Positions 24,648-32,887 of a stretch of DNA of 44,777 nt are shown here, one piece after another. Position 1 is the stretch's first letter. Each line of letters starts with the position of its first letter. Location of the stretch: assembly GCA_002423285.1 (NCBI GenBank), contig DIVF01000039.1:1-44777 (forward strand). The letters run 5' to 3'. The notes under the pieces are model-generated. The model ran no database searches. It was not told the DNA's origin and was given only the letters and a program-made list of their open reading frames with translations. The stretch comes from Micavibrio sp. UBA6139 (GTDB taxonomy: Bacteria > Pseudomonadota > Alphaproteobacteria > Micavibrionales > Micavibrionaceae). The position numbers and the translations under genes are program-made.

Positions 24648-25367
24648 TTAATGCAGCGTAAACCGGATGTTCACTTCGTTGATTTCTTCGGGAAGGGAAT
24701 CATAGACGGAGATAAAGGGAACAACTTCTTCCCCTTCAATTTTATCGCGGCCAATAACGACATCCCATTCCGGGCCAGCTTCTTCGGCATCATCGCCTGC
24801 GCCGATCAGGCGGGCCTTGATTTTGGGCAGGGTCGCTTCACGCGCTTTCAAATTGATGATGTTGCCGGACAGGGTCAGGGTGTATGTCCCGTTATCATCG
24901 GGAACGGCATGAGCCTTCACCTGGTCAAAGATTAAACCTTCACCCGGGACGGTAACTGGCAAACCGGCCAGATCAAAGACAAGCGCCAAAGGTGGCCAAG
25001 CCTGAACCAGTGGTGCCCGCATGGCAAAAACCCCAGCGGTCAAAAGGACAAAGAACAACAAAGCAGCAATGACACCGCCAGCCAAGCCGCTACGTTTTTC
25101 CGCCTTATGACTATCGCCGTGCACGGCCGGAACATTTGATCCTTCCGGAATCGGGCGGACGGATTCTGGGATTGGTTCGGCCTCTGCCTGCCCGACCATA
25201 TCGCTGAATGACGCATCATCTGCGGATTGGCGGGTATAGGGTTCATCGACAGGTTCCTGATACCATTCATGGCCGCAAACACCGCAACGGACTTTTCGCC
25301 CCGAAACCCCTAAAAGGAGCGAGGCGAGCAAATAACGGGCATTGCATTGTTCACAAGTGATAATCAT
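24648..25367 (-). CDS. MJ0042-type zinc-ribbon membrane protein (DUF3426-like)
   Basis: A 239-residue protein starting with a zinc ribbon: Cys5 and Cys8 (CEQC), Cys28 and Cys31 (CGVC), then the conserved HEW. An acidic linker leads to one membrane helix (about 98-118) and a C-terminal beta-rich domain (about 135-239) resembling DUF3426. Alphaproteobacteria commonly encode this protein divergently from ftsEX, which suggests an envelope or division-related role, unproven. The start lies within the upstream region of the divergent exported repeat protein. Confidence 0.88.
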   Translation of the reverse strand: MIITCEQCNARYLLASLLLGVSGRKVRCGVCGHEWYQEPVDEPYTRQSADDASFSDMVGQAEAEPIPESVRPIPEGSNVPAVHGDSHKAEKRSGLAGGVIAALLFFVLLTAGVFAMRAPLVQAWPPLALVFDLAGLPVTVPGEGLIFDQVKAHAVPDDNGTYTLTLSGNIINLKAREATLPKIKARLIGAGDDAEEAGPEWDVVIGRDKIEGEEVVPFISVYDSLPEEINEVNIRFTLH

Positions 25368-25431
25368 GGATTGGGTGGTTCTGGTTGCTTACAGCGAATT
25401 ATTATATAGAGTCTGGGTTATGGGCAGCAAG

Positions 25432-26232
25432 ATGCACGAAACATATAGCTTTCAGTACTATACAGCGGTTGTGGCGACGTTCACAGCCCTGATCTTTAGC
25501 AGCGTTATCGCAAATCCAGCACGGGCGGCGGGCGAACCCGCCAAACCCGCACTTGAGAAAACCTGCGCCCCCACCGATACGGCCTGTCTGTTGCCGCAAC
25601 TGGAAACGCTCACCCATAAAATTGAAAACGTGAGCTGGCGTGACCAGACGCTGCGTGAACTCGCCAAACTTTATATGGCCAAGGGGATGAGCAAGGAAGC
25701 CATCGCAATCATCCCCCGCGTTGAAACACCAGACACCCGCGCCATGACCATTCGCGGCATTGGCATGGAAGCCGCAAAATTAAAACTGCCGCAGGCACAA
25801 TATAACGAACTCTTCGCGGCGCTGCGTGTTGAGGCAGATAAAATTGAACACGCACCCTCCCTTGGCATCGCCCTCACCTATATCGCCATGGCGCAAGCCT
25901 TTGCCGGGGATGATGCGGGTGCGATGAAAACCGCGCATGACATGACCAATAATGCCCTGCGCCATAAGGCCTTCGCTGAGACAGCCGAAATTCAAGCCGA
26001 ACGCGGTGATTTGAACGCATCCCTCGTCAGCCTTGCCGCGATTGATGATCTGTCATTCCGCAATAAGGCCCATGGCACAGTGGCGAAATTATTTGCTGAT
26101 CGTCACCTTTATGCCGCGGCACTTGAAACATCAAATAAAATTGATAACGACTATCAACGCTCTCAAGTTTTGCTCTATATCCTTGCCAAGCAGATTACGC
26201 CCGCCGAAGTCACGCTGGGGATTAAGGAATAG
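25432..26232 (+). CDS. exported helical-repeat (TPR-like) protein, function unknown
   Basis: A 266-residue predicted periplasmic protein. Signal-like N-terminus: YYTAVVATFTALIFSSVIANPARAAGE, with probable cleavage after ARA. The mature part is a run of helical hairpins (QTLRELAKLYMAKGMSKEAIAII, TYIAMAQAFAGDDAGAMKTA, AETAEIQAERGDLNASLVSL, KLFADRHLYAAALETSNKI) with the A/G/Y spacing of TPR or Sel1-like repeats, so it is probably a binding scaffold. ATG 25432 is preferred; upstream in-frame starts (25342, 25366, 25420) run into the divergent gene. It is 3 bases from ftsE, suggesting cotranscription and perhaps a division-related role. Confidence 0.75.
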   Translation: MHETYSFQYYTAVVATFTALIFSSVIANPARAAGEPAKPALEKTCAPTDTACLLPQLETLTHKIENVSWRDQTLRELAKLYMAKGMSKEAIAIIPRVETPDTRAMTIRGIGMEAAKLKLPQAQYNELFAALRVEADKIEHAPSLGIALTYIAMAQAFAGDDAGAMKTAHDMTNNALRHKAFAETAEIQAERGDLNASLVSLAAIDDLSFRNKAHGTVAKLFADRHLYAAALETSNKIDNDYQRSQVLLYILAKQITPAEVTLGIKE

Positions 26233-26235
26233 ATC

Positions 26236-26943
26236 ATGATCCGTTATGACCATGTTGGATTGCGCTACGGGATTGGCCCGGAAGTTTTGAGCGATGTGAC
26301 CTTCGCGCTCGAACCCGGTTCATTCCATTTCCTGACCGGACCAAGCGGTGCGGGGAAAACATCGTTGATGTCCCTCCTCTATCTCGGTCGTCGCCCGACA
26401 CGCGGCATCATCACCATGTTTGGTCAAGCGATTGGGTCGATGAGCCGCGAGCAACTGGTCCCCATCCGCCAGCGCATCGGCGTGGTGTTTCAGGATTTCC
26501 GCCTTTTGAACCATTTATCGGCCTTTGATAACGTGGCTTTGCCGCTGCGTATCTCTGGTCGCCCTGAAAAGGAAATTCGAAATAACGTCGAAGAATTGAT
26601 GCACTGGGTTGGCCTTGGCGATCATATGAATGCCCTGCCCAATACAATGTCAGGCGGTCAGCAGCAACGTATCGCCATTGCCCGCGCCGTCATCACCCGC
26701 CCGCGTTTATTACTGGCCGATGAACCGACCGGGAACTTGGATGATGAAATCGGCTTTCGCCTGATGCATCTCTTTGAACAATTGAACCGCATGGGCACAA
26801 CCATTCTGATCGCGACCCACAATCAGGTGATGATGGATTCGTTTAATCACACACGTCTGATTTTGGATAAGGGACATTTGCGCGTCGAGCAACCGGAAAC
26901 CCCCGTCGCCTTGCGCGATAAGATTATCGGTGGCGCGCCATGA
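26236..26943 (+). CDS. ftsE: cell division ATP-binding protein FtsE
   Basis: A 235-residue ABC ATPase that pairs with FtsX and powers activation of periplasmic murein hydrolases at the septum. Walker A GPSGAGKT is at 35-42, the Q-loop is in VVFQDFRLL, the ABC signature is MSGGQQQRIAIARA and Walker B is LLLADEPTGNLD, with switch His in ATHN. Length is typical. Its stop overlaps the ftsX start (ATGA). Confidence 0.97.
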   Translation: MIRYDHVGLRYGIGPEVLSDVTFALEPGSFHFLTGPSGAGKTSLMSLLYLGRRPTRGIITMFGQAIGSMSREQLVPIRQRIGVVFQDFRLLNHLSAFDNVALPLRISGRPEKEIRNNVEELMHWVGLGDHMNALPNTMSGGQQQRIAIARAVITRPRLLLADEPTGNLDDEIGFRLMHLFEQLNRMGTTILIATHNQVMMDSFNHTRLILDKGHLRVEQPETPVALRDKIIGGAP

Positions 26944-27878
26944 AATTGAAAAAAGGTGGCGAACGCGTTTTGGGTAAGGCACAAAAGCGCCGTTATGACC
27001 TGCCCTTGAATAAAGGGTCTGGCACAGGTTTCCTCGTGATCCTGATTGCCCTGATGACTTTCCTTGGCATGCTGGCGCTGGCATCGTCCTTCGCTCTCTC
27101 GGCCATGACGGCGCGGTGGTCATCAGGCCTTGAAAACCGCCTGACCATTGAAATCCCCACCCGTCAGGTTGATGGGTCGTTGCTGGATAAAAAAGGTGTC
27201 TTTACCCTGACCCGTGATATTGCCAATGGCTTGCACGGCATACCGGGCATTACCAATATCCACGTCCTCAGTGAGGAAGAAATCGGCAAGCTGGTTGAAC
27301 CATGGCTGGGCAAGGATTTGTTACAGGGTGATTTCCCCATCCCCGGCATTATTGCCGTTGAAACCAGCGACATGGAATCTCGTACGCTCCAAAATATTCA
27401 CGGCAAGATTAAAACCGTTGCCCCCCATGCCCGTATGGATACACATGAGGAATGGTTGAATGATTTGCTGCGTTTTACCGGCGCACTGAATCTAGCTGCC
27501 ATTATTCTGGCGCTTGTTATTGGCGTGACCATGGTGACCGCCGTTGGCGGCGCGGTACGCTCCCGCCTCGCCATTCACCGCGCCGAAGTTGAGTTATTAC
27601 ATTTAATGGGCGCCAGTGACCGTTATATTACACGCCAGTTCCAACGCCATTCCTTGATCCTCGCTTTACGCGGTGGGTTCATAGGTGCGGTGTTTGGGGC
27701 ATTGTTTCTGGTTTTGATTGGTTGGGTTGCAGGCCAGATGGGCGTGGCGATCTTGCCTGATTTCCGCCTTGATCCGGTGCAAATGATGCTGCTGGCCATG
27801 ATTCCATTGGTGGCAGGCCTGATTGCAACCGTGACCGCCCGGTGGACCGTGACCCGCGTTTTGACAACATTCCCGTGA
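26940..27878 (+). CDS. ftsX: cell division membrane protein FtsX
   Basis: A 312-residue four-helix permease-like partner of FtsE. A basic N-terminus precedes the first membrane helix (about 30-55). A periplasmic domain (about 60-180) contains the segment around IHVLSEEEIGKLVEPWLGKDLL, which in the family contacts hydrolase activators, followed by three helices in the C-terminal FtsX domain (about 183-205, 235-260 and 277-300). In Alphaproteobacteria FtsEX usually acts through EnvC-type M23 factors, none of which is in this window. Confidence 0.95.
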   Translation: MKLKKGGERVLGKAQKRRYDLPLNKGSGTGFLVILIALMTFLGMLALASSFALSAMTARWSSGLENRLTIEIPTRQVDGSLLDKKGVFTLTRDIANGLHGIPGITNIHVLSEEEIGKLVEPWLGKDLLQGDFPIPGIIAVETSDMESRTLQNIHGKIKTVAPHARMDTHEEWLNDLLRFTGALNLAAIILALVIGVTMVTAVGGAVRSRLAIHRAEVELLHLMGASDRYITRQFQRHSLILALRGGFIGAVFGALFLVLIGWVAGQMGVAILPDFRLDPVQMMLLAMIPLVAGLIATVTARWTVTRVLTTFP

Positions 27879-27883
27879 TCCCC

Positions 27884-28531
27884 ATGACCCCGAATTTGCG
27901 TAAAATTCTGCATAAAGCAACCGCCATCCTTGCCGGGGCGGTCTGGTTCTGGGCGATTGGCTGGGTCATTTTCCTGATCGCAGTGACGTTTGTTCAACCA
28001 AAGCATGTCGATGAACCCACCGATGCGATCATCGTCTTGACCGGCGGACAGAACCGTATCAATACGGGCCTTGATTTATTACAGGAGGAAAAAGCGTATC
28101 TGTTGTTCATTTCCGGGGTAAACCAGAATGTCAGCATCGAAAAACTGGTGCGCCTGTGGCAACCCGATTTTGAATATGTCCCCTGCTGCATCGCCATTGG
28201 CTATGACGCCAATGACACCGAGGGCAATGCCCGCGAAAGCAGCGAATGGGTCCGCAGACAAGACATCGATAGCATTCGTCTGGTCACATCCAATTATCAC
28301 CTGCCGCGCGCCTGGTTGGAATTTACCCACGCCCTGCCACAACATAAATTCATCGCTCACCCGATCAAGCCATCCTCCATCGAAGATGACAGCAAGCATT
28401 TCCTGCGCCTCAGCATCAGTGAATATAACAAAACGCTGCTGACATGGCTTCGCCTGTATATCTATCCGTGGGATGATCTGTTTGAAAAATCTGAAAAGAA
28501 GACAGTAAAGAAGCATCGTGAAAAAAATTGA
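27884..28531 (+). CDS. YdcF/ElyC-like DUF218 membrane protein
   Basis: A 215-residue protein with one N-terminal membrane helix (about 13-38) and an extracytoplasmic DUF218 domain. Typical DUF218 features are DAIIVLTGGQNRINTGLDLLQ, the AYLLFISGVN strand, ANDTEGNARESSEWVRRQ and the VTSNYHLPRAWLEF block. ElyC and SanA relatives influence peptidoglycan and envelope precursor metabolism. ATG 27884, six bases after the ftsX stop, is chosen over an overlapping GTG at 27842. The end overlaps the plsC start by 14 bases. Confidence 0.9.
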   Translation: MTPNLRKILHKATAILAGAVWFWAIGWVIFLIAVTFVQPKHVDEPTDAIIVLTGGQNRINTGLDLLQEEKAYLLFISGVNQNVSIEKLVRLWQPDFEYVPCCIAIGYDANDTEGNARESSEWVRRQDIDSIRLVTSNYHLPRAWLEFTHALPQHKFIAHPIKPSSIEDDSKHFLRLSISEYNKTLLTWLRLYIYPWDDLFEKSEKKTVKKHREKN

Positions 28532-29294
28532 AATCCTGATCCGTTCAACGCTGTTCAACATTTTTTTCTTTACCATGACGCCGCTCATGGCGCTCTGCGC
28601 CCTGCCGACCATCTGGATGCCGCGCGAACGCGCGATGTTTATCGTCCATAGCTGGGTGAAGATGGTCTATGCGCTGGAACGTCTTTTCCTCAGCCTTGAT
28701 TATGAAGTGCGCGGATGGGAACATGTTCCGCAAGGTACCTCGTTTCTGGTCGCGGCCAAACATCAATCAGCCTACGAAACGATGAAGCTGCATATCCTGT
28801 TCGGCGACCCGGCGATTGTTTTGAAGCGTGAATTGCTCAGCATCCCCCTGTGGGGTTTGTTTTTGGCAAAGATTGACCCGGTGGCGATTGACCGTGGCAA
28901 CCGTGAACAGGCGATGAAATCCCTGTTGGCCGGCGTAAAGCACGTTCAAGATCAAGGCCGCCCGATTGTTATTTTCCCCCAAGGAACACGTGTCAAAACC
29001 GACGTTACAGCTGCCGAAAAACCCTATAAGGGTGGCATTGCACGGATGCAAGCCGCATCGGGCTTGCCGATTGTTCCAATGGCACTGAACACCGGGTTAT
29101 TCTGGCCCAAAAATAGCCTGATTAAACGCCCCGGCAAGGTGATTTTCCAATTCTACCCGGCCATTCCAGCGGGCAAACAAACGGAAACCCTGATCAAGGA
29201 TCTGGAAATGATTATTGAAACGGGATCAAATGCGCTGAACGCGGAATCGCGGGCGCAATATGCTTACCTGCCCAAACAGGGTGAAAAGGTTTAA
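28518..29294 (+). CDS. plsC: 1-acyl-sn-glycerol-3-phosphate acyltransferase
   Basis: A 258-residue membrane-associated acyltransferase that converts lysophosphatidic acid to phosphatidic acid in phospholipid synthesis. The catalytic block is KHQSAYET (His82 to Glu87: an HX4E form of the usual HX4D, also seen in KHQSAWET proteins). The substrate-binding motif is FPQGTR and a later motif is LPIVPMALNTG. N-terminal hydrophobic segment about 8-35. GTG is the only sensible start. The stop overlaps the convergent chorismate mutase stop: both TAA codons lie within a single TTAA. Confidence 0.93.
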   Translation: MKKIEILIRSTLFNIFFFTMTPLMALCALPTIWMPRERAMFIVHSWVKMVYALERLFLSLDYEVRGWEHVPQGTSFLVAAKHQSAYETMKLHILFGDPAIVLKRELLSIPLWGLFLAKIDPVAIDRGNREQAMKSLLAGVKHVQDQGRPIVIFPQGTRVKTDVTAAEKPYKGGIARMQAASGLPIVPMALNTGLFWPKNSLIKRPGKVIFQFYPAIPAGKQTETLIKDLEMIIETGSNALNAESRAQYAYLPKQGEKV

Positions 29295-30187
29295 GCGGAT
29301 TTTTTCGCAGATGGTGCTGCTTTTTCGTCCTTCAGGACAGGCAGAACCGGATATCCACCAAGCGCCAGACATTTTCCATCCGGGCTTTCCAGTTTTTCCA
29401 GCAACTGCGCCAGACGTGCATCATCGCTGGTGACGAAGGAATCAACTTCGACAAGATGCAAACTGCGATCCTGAACGGCGGCGGTGCGGCGGGAATAAAT
29501 GCTGATCGCGGTCAGGCCAACGGATTTCATTTTATCAACGACGCGCGCGCGGCTGACGGTTTGATCCAGATCGACCAGTAGGAAGGAATGATCCTTATCG
29601 CTGCTCAAAAAATCGAGCTTTGCAATGACAAGCGCGCGGTGTTCAGGGTGGCCCTGCCCCGCTTCCACTTCGCCATATGGCAGGCGGACCATCACGCGCA
29701 GCGTTTGATCGCGGTCATCGCTGGCCAGATAAGACCACCATGGGTTTTCTGCGCCATCTTCCGGCCATGGCAGGACAGCAAAATTGGCTTCCCCCTCCCG
29801 CACCATGGAAATGGCAACCAGCGGATTGGCGACACCTTGCATCGGAATAACGCTGCCGAAATAATCGCGGGCCATGTCCCAGCATTCCAGTGAATTTTGA
29901 GCCGGGGCCGCCACGGCGACCTTCATATCGGTTTGCAGTAATGACACCGCACCGATAATTTCACGCCAGATGCGGACAATGGATGCCTTTGGAAAAATAC
30001 CTGTGTGACGTTCGATCAGACTGCGAATTTTTGCGGCTTCCCGGTCGGGGCGGATAATCTGCGCGGAGTCTTTACGCTTGGCTGCGCCCACCAAAACGCC
30101 AAGCTCGCCCCGGCGGATCAACAGATCATGAATCTGGCGATCAATGGACTCGATTTCCTGACGGATGGTTTCAACTGAATTGGTCAT
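29291..30187 (-). CDS. chorismate mutase with C-terminal prephenate-dehydratase-like region
   Basis: A 298-residue protein. The N-terminal ~90 residues are an AroQ-class chorismate mutase (IRQEIESIDRQIHDLLIRRGELGVLVGAAKR, then RPDREAAKIRSLIERHTG). The rest resembles the PDT/periplasmic-binding fold plus an ACT-like C-terminus (HSFLLVDLDQTVSRARVVDKMKSVGLTAISIYSRR, then HLVEVDSFV), but I do not see a convincing catalytic PDT TRF motif, so dehydratase activity is doubtful. This architecture is common in Alphaproteobacteria. ATG 30187 (MTNSVETIRQ) is preferred; 18 more in-frame residues upstream look non-coding. Confidence 0.88.
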   Translation of the reverse strand: MTNSVETIRQEIESIDRQIHDLLIRRGELGVLVGAAKRKDSAQIIRPDREAAKIRSLIERHTGIFPKASIVRIWREIIGAVSLLQTDMKVAVAAPAQNSLECWDMARDYFGSVIPMQGVANPLVAISMVREGEANFAVLPWPEDGAENPWWSYLASDDRDQTLRVMVRLPYGEVEAGQGHPEHRALVIAKLDFLSSDKDHSFLLVDLDQTVSRARVVDKMKSVGLTAISIYSRRTAAVQDRSLHLVEVDSFVTSDDARLAQLLEKLESPDGKCLALGGYPVLPVLKDEKAAPSAKKSA

Positions 30188-30280
30188 GATGGTTACTAAT
30201 ATAATGGGGGACGTCACAAAACAAAAGACCTCCCTAGCCAATGGTACAGGAAATATTTTTTATCGGCAGAATGCCGCGGT

Positions 30281-31033
30281 TTACGCCATGTTTTTAGGGC
30301 TGGTTCTGGATGCTGCATTCGGTACCAGCACCCGGTGACCACGAATTTGCACCCGGCTGGCCTGACGGACCAAGGTACCACTGTAAACTTGCTTGGTAGC
30401 CTCCACCATCAAAACGCCTGCCATGCCCCGCATAAAATGTTGCCCGATTTTTTCCATCGGCAAACACGTCCGTAACAATACCGATGACCGGAATGGCGGT
30501 ACGAATAGTGCGCGTTCCGATTTTTCAATCACAAACAGATTTTCACGCAGAGCATGAATCAATTGCGATCCTGAAAACGGTGTGCCGTGACCAAAGGGTG
30601 ACCATTCCGCCCGCGCCCAAAACCCGCGACGATTTGGTACAATGATGATAATGCGTCCGGTGCTTTTCAAAACGCGCCATAGCTCTTGCAAACACAGTCC
30701 TAAACTTTCGGCGTATTCTAAACTGTGAACCAGTAAAATGCGGTCGATGGACTCTGTTTCAAAGGGAAGCTCCACCTCCTCCGCTAGACAGGTCAGGTTC
30801 TTACCATCCGGCTCCCACGGATGGACCCCAAACCGCGCCGGCATCATAGAAATAACGCGCTCTGCCCGTTCCATGTAAGGGGTCAAATATGGCAGGGCAT
30901 AGCCACAGCCCAAAACCCGCAAACCCGCAGCATTCGGCCAAATTTTGAGGATATGATCTTGCAGCAGCGGCTGGATCATCCGCCCCTTTTTGCATTCATA
31001 AAATGCGCGCAGATCATAGACCGAAGAAACCAT
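30281..31033 (-). CDS. class I SAM-dependent methyltransferase
   Basis: A 250-residue putative methyltransferase. The SAM site appears as LRVLGCGYALPYL (a degenerate motif I), the motif II/III region is RILLVHSLEYAESLGLCLQELWRVLKSTGRIIIIVPN, and the fold continues to about residue 170. The C-terminal third (ERALFVPPFRS to the end) is the conserved part of an alphaproteobacterial family found next to Nudix or glyoxalase genes. The substrate is unknown. The ATG overlaps the last base of the Nudix gene stop (TAATG), so the two are translationally coupled. Confidence 0.88.
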   Translation of the reverse strand: MVSSVYDLRAFYECKKGRMIQPLLQDHILKIWPNAAGLRVLGCGYALPYLTPYMERAERVISMMPARFGVHPWEPDGKNLTCLAEEVELPFETESIDRILLVHSLEYAESLGLCLQELWRVLKSTGRIIIIVPNRRGFWARAEWSPFGHGTPFSGSQLIHALRENLFVIEKSERALFVPPFRSSVLLRTCLPMEKIGQHFMRGMAGVLMVEATKQVYSGTLVRQASRVQIRGHRVLVPNAASRTSPKNMA

Positions 31034-31482
31034 TATATCTGTGCTTCCAGTTGATGGATGAGTGGCTTATCGGCTTCTGGCATTTCCAGTGAAAAAAGCT
31101 CATGCGGGAACAGCCATTTAATTTTTTGTCCCTCGCGCGGTTCCGGGCGACCCTTCCACATGCGGCACGCAAACAACGGCATCAACAAATGAAAATCATC
31201 ATAGCTGTGCGAGGCGAAACCAATCGGCAGATAACATGTCGGGCGCGTTTCAATGCCAAGATCTTCTTCCAGTTCGCGCATCAACGCAAATTCCGGTGTT
31301 TCACCGGGATTGATTTTTCCGCCGGGAAATTCCCACAACCCCGCCATTGATTTTCCCTCTGGCCGCTGCGCAACCAAAACACGCCCGCCCGGTTCGATCA
31401 AGGCAGCAGCCGCCACCAAAACCGTCGGCAAGACCCGTTCCTGAACAGGTTTTGGCTGTGCGAGTGTCTCGTGACAGGCCAT
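31033..31482 (-). CDS. mutT: Nudix hydrolase, MutT-like 8-oxo-dGTP diphosphatase
   Basis: A 149-residue nucleotide-pool sanitising enzyme candidate. The Nudix box GGKINPGETPEFALMRELEEDLGI is complete except that the last Glu of the REUxEExGU motif is Asp. The preceding LVAQRPEGKSMAGLWEFPGG is characteristic of MutT. ATG 31482 is supported by GGAG six bases upstream; an in-frame ATG at 31494 would add four residues. It lies between the parvulin gene's terminator and the methyltransferase gene. Confidence 0.9.
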   Translation of the reverse strand: MACHETLAQPKPVQERVLPTVLVAAAALIEPGGRVLVAQRPEGKSMAGLWEFPGGKINPGETPEFALMRELEEDLGIETRPTCYLPIGFASHSYDDFHLLMPLFACRMWKGRPEPREGQKIKWLFPHELFSLEMPEADKPLIHQLEAQI

Positions 31483-31502
31483 AATCAACTCCATTTAAAT
31501 AA

Positions 31503-31537
31503 GAAAAAACCGCAGCCCAAAGACTGCGGTTTTTTTG
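31503..31537 (-). terminator. rho-independent terminator after the PPIase gene
   Basis: AAAAAACCGCAG, an 8-base loop and CTGCGGTTTTTTT form a strong stem with A- and T-tracts on both sides. It begins about 20 bases after the PPIase stop on the minus strand, separating it from the Nudix gene. Confidence 0.88.
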
Positions 31538-31554
31538 AAATCATGTAAAGAAGA

Positions 31555-32631
31555 TTAGTTCTTCTTTGGTTCAGCCTTGGCTGGTTCTGTCACAACAGGT
31601 TCGCCGTTAATATCGAACTTCTTAATGGCGGCTTCTGTTTGCCATGTTTCCAGCATGCTGCCCAGTTTTTCACGGCGCAGCTGAGCGTCCAATTGAGGCT
31701 TCACAGCTTCGAATTGTGGCTCTGGACGTTGGCGTTTTTCTTCGGATTTAATGACGTGATAACCAAATTGTGATTTCACCGGTGTCTTGGTGTATTCACC
31801 CGCTTTCAATGCGAAGGCAGCATCCGCAAATTCAGGAATCATCTGGTCCTTGGAGAAGAAACCGAGATCACCACCATTCACAGCCGTCTGTGCATCAGTG
31901 CTGTCCTTGGCCAAATCTTCAAACTTGGCACCGCCATCCAGTTTCTTGATGATGTCTTTCGCTGCCGCTTCGTCCTTTACCAGGATATGGCGTGCGTGAA
32001 CTTCATCAACGCGCTGGAAACCTTCCAGCATTGTTTCATAGGCTTTCAGCAGTTCTTTTTGCGATACGGCCTTTTCCAGTTCACGTTCAACATACAGGTT
32101 GCGAACGATCTGATCCTTTGCCTGATCCAGCATTTTGGTCACTTCAGGATCAGCATCCAGCTTCGCAGCCGCAGCCTTGTCACCGATGATCTTGTTGTTC
32201 AAAACCTGATCCAGTGCCAATGGGAACAATGTTTGCAATGGCATCTGACGCACTTGTTCCGGCAGGGTTGTGATATAAGCAAACACATCGCTGCGTTTGA
32301 TTTCTTCCTTACCAACCGTGGCAACAACCGGGTCGCCTACTTTGATATCGCCAATCTGGGCGGCAGGTTCAGCCGCAGCAGGAGTTTCGGTTGCAGCAGC
32401 CGCTTCTTCAGCTGGTTTTTCTTCTGGAGCTTTATCCTTGCCAGCAGCAGGCGCGATATCCTCAATACCGGGGGTCTCAACAGAACCAACGGTCATTGGA
32501 GAATCCGATTTATCCTGCGTCGTGAAGACATAACCACCGACCGCCGCCAATGCCAGAACGCCGGCAGTTGCAAGAACGATGGGGGATTTGCCAGTTTTGG
32601 CTTGTTTTTCAGGGGTATTTTCCGATGACAT
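31555..32631 (-). CDS. parvulin-type peptidylprolyl isomerase (SurA/PrsA-like)
   Basis: A 358-residue membrane-anchored periplasmic folding factor. N-terminal membrane anchor at about 16-36, an Asp/Ala/Glu/Pro-rich linker (40-90), a SurA-N-like helical domain containing VGKEEIKRSDVFAYI, and a PpiC rotamase domain (about 205-300) with VDEVHARHILVKDE, GGDLGFFSKDQMIPEFADAAFALKAGEYT and SQFGYHVIK. It likely assists folding of exported or outer-membrane proteins, fitting its position divergent from secA. ATG 32631, preceded by GAGAGA, is chosen over the upstream in-frame start at 32670. Confidence 0.93.
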   Translation of the reverse strand: MSSENTPEKQAKTGKSPIVLATAGVLALAAVGGYVFTTQDKSDSPMTVGSVETPGIEDIAPAAGKDKAPEEKPAEEAAAATETPAAAEPAAQIGDIKVGDPVVATVGKEEIKRSDVFAYITTLPEQVRQMPLQTLFPLALDQVLNNKIIGDKAAAAKLDADPEVTKMLDQAKDQIVRNLYVERELEKAVSQKELLKAYETMLEGFQRVDEVHARHILVKDEAAAKDIIKKLDGGAKFEDLAKDSTDAQTAVNGGDLGFFSKDQMIPEFADAAFALKAGEYTKTPVKSQFGYHVIKSEEKRQRPEPQFEAVKPQLDAQLRREKLGSMLETWQTEAAIKKFDINGEPVVTEPAKAEPKKN

Positions 32632-32839
32632 GAAATTATCTCTCGCGTGTGTGTGGAGGTGATGAATCAAACAATTAGGTGTATAGAATAGTTAAGACCA
32701 AGGCCAAAACAAGGCAAAAATAGGGTTTTTGATGCTTATTAACCCTTAAATTCCTGCTCAAAACCCGCAGAATCCCCGCAGAATCGTTGACCTTGGGGGT
32801 TTACAGGCTTATATGAAACATACCTAAAATCAGGCCCCA

Positions 32840-32859
32840 GAGACTCAATGAGGAGTCTC
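32840..32859 (+). promoter_or_regulatory. leader hairpin upstream of secA
   Basis: GAGACTC (32840-32846) and GAGTCTC (32853-32859) form a perfect 7-bp stem with a 6-base loop, ending 28 bases before the secA ATG. AAAAGGA at 32877-32883 is the ribosome-binding site. The hairpin may tune secA mRNA translation or stability. The rest of the 250-base gap upstream of secA shows nothing definite. Confidence 0.45.
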
Positions 32860-32887
32860 CCGGTGAAGTTCTACGCAAAAGGATTCT

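Noticed and set aside
30188..30241. 18-residue N-terminal extension of the chorismate mutase
   Set aside because: The extension lacks family similarity and ATG 30187 gives the typical AroQ N-terminus.
31987..32628. Plus-strand open frame (213 codons) opposite the PPIase gene
   Set aside because: Shadow of the PPIase coding strand; the parvulin motifs on the minus strand are unambiguous.
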